The notes under the pieces are model-generated. The model was not told where the DNA came from. It searched no databases and saw nothing but the letters and a program-made list of their open reading frames with translations. From NCBI GenBank assembly GCA_031278755.1, contig JAITJV010000037.1:1-5025 (forward strand): a DNA stretch of 5,025 bases, given 5' to 3'. Position 1 is the first letter of the stretch. Each line of letters starts with the position of its first letter. A program made the position numbers and the translations under genes. Positions 1 through 4,612 of this stretch are shown piece by piece. This DNA comes from Treponema sp. (lineage in GTDB: Bacteria > Spirochaetota > Spirochaetia > Treponematales > Breznakiellaceae).

Positions 1-560
1 GGAAGGTAGGTTTCAAAAAGATCCTTTTTGGAAACTACCGCGTTAAAGGTATGGCGCAGCTTTTCAGGGCCGGAATGGACCGCGTAATGTTTGGCGCAGG
101 CCGCGGTCTTGAGGTGATCGGGATCGGGGCCCTGAAGCCCGCGGACAAAGGCGGAACCTATGCGGCTTGTAAGGTAGGGGTCTTCGCCGTAGGTTTCCTG
201 CCCCCTTCCCCACCGGGGATCGCGGAAGATGTTGATGTTGGGCGTCCAGAAGGTAAGCCCCCAGTATTGGCCCCTGTTCCCCCGCTTGACCGCCTCGTTG
301 TACTTCGCCCTGGCTTCGTCGGAAATCGCCTCCGCCACTTTTTCTATGAATTTATCGTCAAAGGTCGCCGCAAGGGCCACGGCCTGGGGGAAAACCGTCG
401 CGACGCCCGCCCGCGCCACGCCGTGAAGGCATTCGTTCCACCAGTTGTATTCGGGTATACCAAGCCTGGGTATGGCCGGACTGGTATAACTCAACTGGGA
501 AACCTTTTCCTCCAGCGTCATTTTGGAAATCAGATCCTTTATACGTTCTTCCCTGTTCAT
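1..560 (-). CDS. Glycoside hydrolase family 3 beta-xylosidase/beta-glucosidase, N-terminal part (3' end beyond window)
   Basis: This is the N-terminal part of a GH3 enzyme that removes terminal xylose or glucose from beta-linked oligosaccharides. The reading frame is open from the ATG at 560-558 to the window edge, 186 codons; family members usually have about 700-800 residues. Visible GH3 landmarks are M-T-L-E-E-K-V (14-20), the N-W-W-N-E-C-L-H-G-V block (39-48) typical of the beta-xylosidase branch, R-D-P-R-W-G-R-G-Q-E-T-Y-G-E-D-P (113-128) and the substrate-binding K-H pair in A-K-H-Y-A (156-160), then G-P-E-K-L-R-H (164-170). The catalytic Asp lies further on, outside the window. The start is firm: AGGAGG sits 5 bases upstream and an in-frame TGA precedes it. 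No signal peptide is visible, so the enzyme is probably cytoplasmic and acts on imported oligosaccharides. It is transcribed divergently from the gene at 706. Xylosidase versus glucosidase cannot be settled from this fragment. Confidence 0.93.
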   Translation of the reverse strand, partial: MNREERIKDLISKMTLEEKVSQLSYTSPAIPRLGIPEYNWWNECLHGVARAGVATVFPQAVALAATFDDKFIEKVAEAISDEARAKYNEAVKRGNRGQYWGLTFWTPNINIFRDPRWGRGQETYGEDPYLTSRIGSAFVRGLQGPDPDHLKTAACAKHYAVHSGPEKLRHTFNAVVSKKDLFETYL

Positions 561-705
561 GATGCCCTCCTGATCGTATTCTCAAAAAGCGTTTATTATA
601 ATAGTATAAACAGGGACAATGTGCTATCCACTGACCCCGCCGCCCGTCGGAACCGGCGAACGACCGGCCGGCTGTCCGGCGGGACGCGCGTAAAGGGGGC
701 GAAAA
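561..705. promoter_or_regulatory. Divergent promoter region between the GH3 gene and the UPF0303 gene
   Basis: Both flanking genes read outward from this 145-bp gap. On the minus strand a perfect TATAAT lies at 600-595, about 35 bases before the GH3 start. The nearest -35-like hexamer, TTGTCC at 619-614, is only 13 bases away, so the -35 is poor. On the plus strand TATAAT (597-602), TAGTAT (602-607) and TATAAA (605-610) overlap. TTCTCA at 579-584 stands 17 bases before TAGTAT. The exact promoters are therefore uncertain. The rightward leader is GC-rich, with a small GCCGG/CCGGC hairpin at 667-680. A G-rich ribosome binding site (AAGGGGG, 693-699) lies 6 bases before the ATG at 706. Confidence 0.45.
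591..611. repeat. 21-bp dyad (GTTTAT-N9-ATAAAC) over the divergent -10 elements
   Basis: The arms GTTTAT (591-596) and ATAAAC (606-611) are perfect inverted repeats separated by 9 bases. They straddle the TATA-like elements of both strands. Position and size suit an operator for a dimeric repressor able to shut both genes at once, for example a sugar-responsive regulator of the GH3 gene. That role is inference, because the AT-rich -10 sequences themselves make chance symmetry likely. No regulator gene is present in the window. Confidence 0.35.
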
Positions 706-1212
706 ATGAATATTGATAAACTAACCGCCGTCGTGGAAAAACAGGAAGAACTTCTGTGCTTTCCCCGGTTCGGCAGAAAGGACGCATGGGGGCTGGGAAA
801 CGAAGCGGTAAAGATCATTCTGGAACATAACCACCCCATGTCGGTAAACATACGGCTCCCGAGCGGCCTTACCGTTTTTCAGTATCTGGCGGAAGGAAGC
901 ACCGCGGACAACCAGAGATGGATGGACAGGAAATTCAACACGGTGCGTGATTTTGAAAAAAGCACGCTCCTTTTTACGTTGGGCCTTTTGAAGCGTAGAC
1001 AAAAAAGCCTTAAGGAACGGGGCCTTGATCCTGAGTATTATGCATGGGGCGGCGGCGGCTTTCCCATACGGATAAAGGATTCAGGCCTCGCGGCCGTCTT
1101 TACGGTTTCGGGTCTTCCCGGGCTTGAAGATCACGCGGTGCTTGTTAACGCCGCGGCCGCTTTTCTCAAGGCCGCCGGCGTTCCTCCTTTTCCCGTAAAC
1201 ATAAAAATATAA
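706..1212 (+). CDS. UPF0303 family protein (DUF336 / GlcG-HbpS-like)
   Basis: This 168-residue protein matches my knowledge of the UPF0303 family, cytosolic alpha/beta proteins of about 155-170 residues related to yeast YBR137W and to the heme-associated GlcG/HbpS (DUF336) fold. Recognisable blocks are the N-terminal L-C-F-P-R-F (17-22) and D-A-W-G-L-G (26-31), a central T-A-D-N-x2-W-x2-R-K segment (66-76), L-D-P-x2-Y-A (107-113), the glycine-rich G-G-G-G-F-P-I (115-121) and V-S-G-L-P-G-L-E-D-H (134-143). The biochemical role is not established, and the heme-binding label often attached to the family is by homology only. There is no signal peptide or membrane segment. The start is supported by AAGGGGG 6 bases upstream. 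The stop is 10 bp before metA, so the two are probably co-transcribed. Family assignment is confident; function is open. Confidence 0.85.
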   Translation: MNIDKLTAVVEKQEELLCFPRFGRKDAWGLGNEAVKIILEHNHPMSVNIRLPSGLTVFQYLAEGSTADNQRWMDRKFNTVRDFEKSTLLFTLGLLKRRQKSLKERGLDPEYYAWGGGGFPIRIKDSGLAAVFTVSGLPGLEDHAVLVNAAAAFLKAAGVPPFPVNIKI

Positions 1213-1222
1213 CGGAGTTTTC

Positions 1223-2143
1223 ATGCCTATAAAGATCCCCATCGCCCTGCCGGCCTACAACGCCCTCAAGAATGAAAATGTCTTTGTTATGACGGACGAC
1301 AGGGCGGAGCATCAGGATATACGGCCCCTCAAGGTCGGCATAGTGAACCTTATGCCTACGACGGTGGATACGGAGATACAGCTCCTGCGGCTTTTGGGGA
1401 ACAGCCCCCTTCAGGTGGACATGACGTTCCTCCGCATGGGAAGCCATGAATCAAGAAACGCCCCGCCCGGGCATCTTGAAAGATTTTATCTTGACTCAAA
1501 GAAGATCATACAGGAAAAAATCCGCTTTGACGGGCTTATCATTACAGGGGCGCCTGTTGAAACCCTTCCCTTTGAAGAAGTGGATTACTGGGACGAACTG
1601 GCCCGCGTGATCGATTATTCGGAACGCTGCGTCTGGTCCGTCATGCATATCTGCTGGGGCGCCCAGGCGGGCCTGTACCGGCGCTACGGCGTTCCGAAAA
1701 AACCCCTTGAAAAAAAACTTTTCGGCGTATTCCCCCACAGGATAAACGAAAGGCACACGACCCTTTTCCGCGGCTTTGACGATGAATTCCTTGCCCCCCA
1801 GTCCCGCCATACGGCGAGCGACCGCGGCGCCGTCGTCTGTAACCCGAAACTTACCATACAGTCGGAAACGGACGAAACCGGCCTTTTTATCGTTACCGCC
1901 CGCGAAGGCCGCGAGATTTATGTTACGGGCCATCTTGAATACGATCCCCTGACCCTCGACCGTGAATACCGCCGCGATCGCGGCAAGGGGCTTCCCATAG
2001 AAATTCCGAAAAACTATTACCCGCACGACGATCACGCACAAACGCCCATAGTCCGCTGGCGGGCGCACGCCCACCTTTTCTTTTTAAACTGGCTCAACTA
2101 TGTGTATCAGGAAACGCCTTTTGATCTTGGAGAACTGGGGTAA
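1223..2143 (+). CDS. metAA: Homoserine O-acetyltransferase (MetA/HTS family)
   Basis: MetA transfers an acyl group from acyl-CoA to the hydroxyl of L-homoserine, the committed step of methionine synthesis, in the cytosol. The 306 residues match the family length and align end to end with E. coli MetA from memory. The nucleophile is Cys144 in H-I-C-W-G-A-Q (142-148), with His237 and Glu239 in T-G-H-L-E-Y-D (235-241) and Arg251 in R-R-D. E. coli Gly111, which marks succinyl-CoA users, is Glu113 here (T-G-A-P-V-E, 108-113). Glu at this site is the reported signature of acetyl-CoA users, hence the acetyltransferase call. One oddity is N-L-M-P-T-T (42-47): the lysine found in many homologues at the second T (E. 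coli Lys47) is missing. The ATG follows GGAG by 5 bases and lies 10 bp after the UPF0303 stop. MetX is unrelated in sequence and excluded. Confidence 0.95.
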   Translation: MPIKIPIALPAYNALKNENVFVMTDDRAEHQDIRPLKVGIVNLMPTTVDTEIQLLRLLGNSPLQVDMTFLRMGSHESRNAPPGHLERFYLDSKKIIQEKIRFDGLIITGAPVETLPFEEVDYWDELARVIDYSERCVWSVMHICWGAQAGLYRRYGVPKKPLEKKLFGVFPHRINERHTTLFRGFDDEFLAPQSRHTASDRGAVVCNPKLTIQSETDETGLFIVTAREGREIYVTGHLEYDPLTLDREYRRDRGKGLPIEIPKNYYPHDDHAQTPIVRWRAHAHLFFLNWLNYVYQETPFDLGELG

Positions 2144-2147
2144 ATGA

Positions 2148-2202
2148 GCCCGGGCTGTCCGAAAAGCGTCCGGCGGGCCGGACTTGAAAAACCTGTCCGG
2201 GC
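2148..2202 (+). terminator. Nested GC-rich hairpins after metA, possible weak terminator
   Basis: An outer stem pairs 2148-2155 with 2195-2202 (8 pairs, one G-T). Inside it, GTCCGGC (2168-2174) and GCCGGAC (2177-2183) form a second hairpin. The pyrimidine-rich stretch after it (ATATTCTTTCT, 2203-2213) is only mildly T-rich, so this is not a textbook intrinsic terminator. It begins 4 bases after the metA stop and lies upstream of the rbr promoter, the place where a terminator is expected. It could equally be an mRNA 3'-end stabiliser or a small dispersed palindrome. Confidence 0.4.
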
Positions 2203-2256
2203 ATATTCTTTCTAAAATCAACATACCGCGCGGCGGAGCCGCAAATTTTTCGCCGC

Positions 2257-2285
2257 CTGACAAAATTCAATCTATGATCTATACT
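2257..2285 (+). promoter_or_regulatory. Sigma-70-type promoter of the rbr operon
   Basis: CTGACA (2257-2262) and TATACT (2280-2285) each differ from consensus at one position, and the spacing is exactly 17 bases. Transcription would begin near 2291-2293, giving a leader of about 87 bases before the rubrerythrin ATG. It is the only well-formed promoter pair I found by eye in the metA-rbr gap, and it leads into three tightly packed genes. Confidence 0.7.
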
Positions 2286-2298
2286 GAAAGGAAATAGA

Positions 2299-2366
2299 GT
2301 TGTTCAGAAACCGGGGTTTCCGGACAACGCCGTTTACCTTCCCGACATTTGACAATGTCCGGAAAC
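2299..2366 (+). promoter_or_regulatory. Structured rbr 5' leader with competing hairpins
   Basis: Three stems can be drawn. Stem A pairs 2299-2311 with 2316-2328 (12 pairs including one G-T, one A/C mismatch, 4-base loop). Stem C pairs GACATT (2344-2349) with AATGTC (2354-2359) around a 4-base loop. Stem B pairs 2316-2326 with 2356-2366, a perfect 11-bp stem with a 29-base loop. B uses the 3' half of A and the 3' half of C, so A plus C and B exclude each other. B ends one base before the AAGGAG ribosome binding site. No T-run follows any stem, so transcription termination is not suggested. At DNA level, A is also a 30-bp palindrome just downstream of the predicted transcription start, so it could instead be an operator. 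It matches no riboswitch class I know. Confidence 0.5.
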
Positions 2367-2372
2367 AAGGAG
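2367..2372 (+). promoter_or_regulatory. Ribosome binding site fixing the rubrerythrin start
   Basis: AAGGAG ends 6 bases before the ATG at 2379. This choice rules out the in-frame TTG at 2349 and ATG at 2355, which have no comparable site and would place the leader stems inside the coding region. Confidence 0.85.
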
Positions 2373-2378
2373 AAAAGA

Positions 2379-2918
2379 ATGGAACTCAAAGGATCGAAAA
2401 CGGAAAAAAACCTGCAGGCGGCTTTTGCCGGGGAAGCGCAGGCCCACACCAAGTACCAGTATTACGCTTCAAAGGCGGAAAAAGAAGGCTACCAGCAGAT
2501 TGGGGCCATTTTCCGGGAAACGTCGGGTAATGAAAAGGAGCACGCAAAACTGTGGTTCAAATTTCTCCACGGGAACGACGTGCCTGACACCGTCGCCAAC
2601 CTCAAGGACGCCGCCGGCGGCGAGAACTACGAATGGACGGAAATGTACGCCGGTTTTGCGAAAGAGGCAAAGGAAGAAGGCTTTATCCAGATTGCCGCCC
2701 TCTTTGAGCTTGTCGGTAAAATCGAAAAAGAACATGAGGAACGGTACAGGAAGCTTCTTGCCAATGTTGAAGGGGGCCTTGTGTTCTCCCGCGACGGCGA
2801 TCAGATCTGGCAGTGCGCAAACTGCGGCCACATCGTCATAGGCAAAAAAGCGCCGGAACTCTGCCCGGTCTGCAAACATCCCAAAGCCTACTTCCAGATT
2901 AGGGCGCAGAACTATTAA
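2379..2918 (+). CDS. rbr: Rubrerythrin (diiron peroxidase with C-terminal rubredoxin domain)
   Basis: Rubrerythrin reduces hydrogen peroxide to water in the cytosol of anaerobes, taking electrons through its rubredoxin iron. At 179 residues it is a normal short-form family member. The ferritin-like four-helix domain spans about 5-130. Diiron ligands visible are Glu19 in A-G-E-A-Q-A, Glu52/His55 in E-K-E-H, Glu85 and Glu88 in E-W-T-E, and Glu116/His119 in E-K-E-H. The rubredoxin-like domain at about 140-175 has C146-x2-C149 and C162-x2-C165 around a single iron. The domain order (diiron first, rubredoxin last) is the classical one, not the reversed type. There is no signal peptide. The stop is one base before the HD-domain gene, so it heads an operon driven by the promoter at 2257-2285, probably modulated through the folded leader. 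No PerR gene or clear PerR box was seen. Confidence 0.97.
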   Translation: MELKGSKTEKNLQAAFAGEAQAHTKYQYYASKAEKEGYQQIGAIFRETSGNEKEHAKLWFKFLHGNDVPDTVANLKDAAGGENYEWTEMYAGFAKEAKEEGFIQIAALFELVGKIEKEHEERYRKLLANVEGGLVFSRDGDQIWQCANCGHIVIGKKAPELCPVCKHPKAYFQIRAQNY

Positions 2919-2919
2919 C

Positions 2920-3540
2920 ATGGGCACCCTGCAGCCGCCCCTTTCACGGGAAAAAGCCTGGGCGCTTTTGATCAAGCACAACAAGGATCCTTTTCACCTT
3001 CAGCATGCGCTGACTGTGGAAGGGGTCCTGAAATGGTACGCGCGCGAACTGGGTTTTGCCGGCGAGGAGGAATTCTGGGGCGTCGCGGGACTGCTTCATG
3101 ACGTTGATTTTGAAGAATATCCCGATGAGCACTGCATAAAGGCGCAGGAGCTGCTCCGCGCGGCCGGCGCGGGAGAGGATCTGATCCACGCGGTATGCAG
3201 CCACGGTTATGAACTTACCGTCGATATAAAGCCTGAACACCTCATGGAAAAGGTTCTCTACGCCTCCGATGAACTTACCGGCCTTATCTGGGCCGCCGCG
3301 ATCATGCGGCCTTCAAAAAGCGTCAAGGATATGGAAGTCAAATCGGTAAAGAAAAAATACAGGACGCTTAATTTTGCGGCGGGCTGTTCCCGCGATGTGA
3401 TAGAAAAAGGGGCGGCCATGCTCGGCTGGGAGCTTGACGATCTTATAGGGAAAACGATCCTCGCCATGAGATCCTGCGAAGATGCGGTGAACGCCTTCAT
3501 GCGGGGCGCAGGTCCGGGAACATCCGCGGCGGGGGCATGA
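2920..3540 (+). CDS. HD-domain phosphohydrolase-like protein
   Basis: This 206-residue cytosolic protein belongs to the HD superfamily of metal-dependent phosphohydrolases. The expected metal ligands appear in order: His29 (in H-L-Q-H-A), His60-Asp61 in L-L-H-D-V-D-F, His95 in S-H-G-Y and Asp117 in A-S-D-E-L-T-G. A further block, P-S-K-S-V-K-D-M-E-V-K-S-V-K-K-K (131-146), is characteristic of a bacterial HD subgroup of about 190 residues with no assigned substrate, so I name none. The last 14 or so residues are Gly/Ala-rich and look like an unconserved tail reaching into mnmA. The ATG is one base after the rbr stop; the nearest purine-rich stretch (AGGG, 2901-2904) is 15 bases away, so translation is probably coupled to rbr. 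The stop overlaps the mnmA start by 4 bases. Confidence 0.9.
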   Translation: MGTLQPPLSREKAWALLIKHNKDPFHLQHALTVEGVLKWYARELGFAGEEEFWGVAGLLHDVDFEEYPDEHCIKAQELLRAAGAGEDLIHAVCSHGYELTVDIKPEHLMEKVLYASDELTGLIWAAAIMRPSKSVKDMEVKSVKKKYRTLNFAAGCSRDVIEKGAAMLGWELDDLIGKTILAMRSCEDAVNAFMRGAGPGTSAAGA

Positions 3541-4595
3541 GCGCAAAAGCGATAATAGCCATGTCCGGAGGCGTGGACAGCTCTGTAGCCGCCGCCCTCA
3601 TGCTGGAAAAGGGCCATGAATGCATAGGCCTTACCCTCAAACTTTACAACGAAGGAAGCCGCTGCTGTTCCCTTAAAGACGTAAACGACGCCAGGGACGT
3701 CGCGTTCACTCTCGGCATGCCCCACTACACGCTTAACTTTACCGAAGCGTTTGAAAACGAAGTAATACGCCGTTTTGTTGAAACGTATGAATCGGGGGCG
3801 ACGCCCAATCCCTGCATAGACTGCAACCGTTATATAAAATGGAAGGCGCTCGTCCTTCGCGCGCGGCAGCTTGAATTTGACGTCGTCGCGACAGGCCACT
3901 ACGCCCGCATTGAAAAAGATTCAGGCGGCCGCTTTCTGCTTAAAAAAGCCAGGGATCCAAAAAAGGATCAGAGCTATGTGCTTTACCCGCTTACGCAGGA
4001 AGAACTTGCCGTTACGGCCTTTCCCCTGGGGGACATGACAAAGGAAGAAGTGCGGGCTATTGCCGGAGAGAAGAATTTTATCAACGCAAAAAAAGAGGAC
4101 AGCCAGGACGTCTGCTTTGTGTCAGGCGGCGATTACGGGGCTTTTATTGAAACATACCGGGGGGAAAAAAGCGCCGCGGGAAACATCCTCGACGGGGAAG
4201 GCCGGATTCTTGGAAGGCACCGCGGGCTTATAAGATACACAATAGGCCAGCGGCGCGGGCTGGGGGTGGCGTGCAATTACCCCGTGTACGTGTCGGCCAA
4301 GTCCGTCGCGGAAAACACCGTAACGCTGGGGCCCGAGCGCTCCCTCTATTCAAAGGCGTTTACCGCAAAGAACATAAACCTCATCACCGTAGAACGCATC
4401 GAAAAACCCATGCGGCTTTCGGTAAAGACCCGCTATCTTTCGCGGGAAGCCGCCGCCGTCGCCGAACAGACAGGCGGCGACTCAATCCGCGTCGAATTCG
4501 ACGAAACGCAGCGGGCGCTTACCGCCGGGCAGGCGGCCGTCTTCTACGACGGGGAGTACGTGGTAGGCGGCGGGACCATAGAACCGGTCATGTGA
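3537..4595 (+). CDS. mnmA: tRNA-specific 2-thiouridylase MnmA
   Basis: MnmA adenylates and thiolates C2 of wobble uridine 34 in tRNA Lys, Glu and Gln, using sulfur relayed from a cysteine desulfurase. The protein is 352 residues, a common family length. Visible features are the PP-loop S-G-G-V-D-S-S (10-16), A-T-G-H-Y-A (118-123), K-D-Q-S-Y-V-L (143-149), T-I-G-Q-R-R-G-L-G (235-243) for tRNA contact, and a C-terminal beta-barrel region. The catalytic Cys96 lies in D-C-N-R-Y-I-K-W, and the persulfide-carrying Cys193 in S-Q-D-V-C-F-V. Cys93 stands where E. coli MnmA has Asp99, giving C-x2-C plus C. Cys43-Cys44 form a further pair. The ATGA overlap with the HD gene and a weak ribosome binding site indicate translational coupling. 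No desulfurase gene is in the window. Confidence 0.97.
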   Translation: MSAKAIIAMSGGVDSSVAAALMLEKGHECIGLTLKLYNEGSRCCSLKDVNDARDVAFTLGMPHYTLNFTEAFENEVIRRFVETYESGATPNPCIDCNRYIKWKALVLRARQLEFDVVATGHYARIEKDSGGRFLLKKARDPKKDQSYVLYPLTQEELAVTAFPLGDMTKEEVRAIAGEKNFINAKKEDSQDVCFVSGGDYGAFIETYRGEKSAAGNILDGEGRILGRHRGLIRYTIGQRRGLGVACNYPVYVSAKSVAENTVTLGPERSLYSKAFTAKNINLITVERIEKPMRLSVKTRYLSREAAAVAEQTGGDSIRVEFDETQRALTAGQAAVFYDGEYVVGGGTIEPVM

Positions 4596-4612
4596 GAAGC
4601 GCGGCCGGAAGC

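Noticed and set aside
51..716. 221-codon plus-strand open frame opposite the GH3 gene
   Set aside because: The minus strand encodes clear GH3 motifs throughout; the plus frame has no recognisable domain and runs over the divergent promoter into the next gene.
1496..2074. 192-codon minus-strand open frame inside metA
   Set aside because: It is the antisense of a conserved MetA core, a product of GC-rich codon use, with no family resemblance.
2144..2215. 23-codon ORF starting directly after the metA stop (TAA then ATG)
   Set aside because: It is short, made mostly of the nested hairpin sequence, and resembles no leader peptide; chance is enough to explain it.
2349..2354. Perfect TTGACA hexamer near the rbr start as a -35 element
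   Set aside because: No -10-like sequence lies 16-18 bases downstream; those positions hold the ribosome binding site and start codon.
2349..2378. Upstream TTG (2349) or ATG (2355) start for rubrerythrin
   Set aside because: The ATG at 2379 has an ideal AAGGAG 6 bases upstream and gives the usual family N-terminus; the earlier codons lack a ribosome binding site.
3258..3899. 213-codon minus-strand open frame across the HD/mnmA junction
   Set aside because: It overlaps two confidently identified genes on the other strand and shows no domain.
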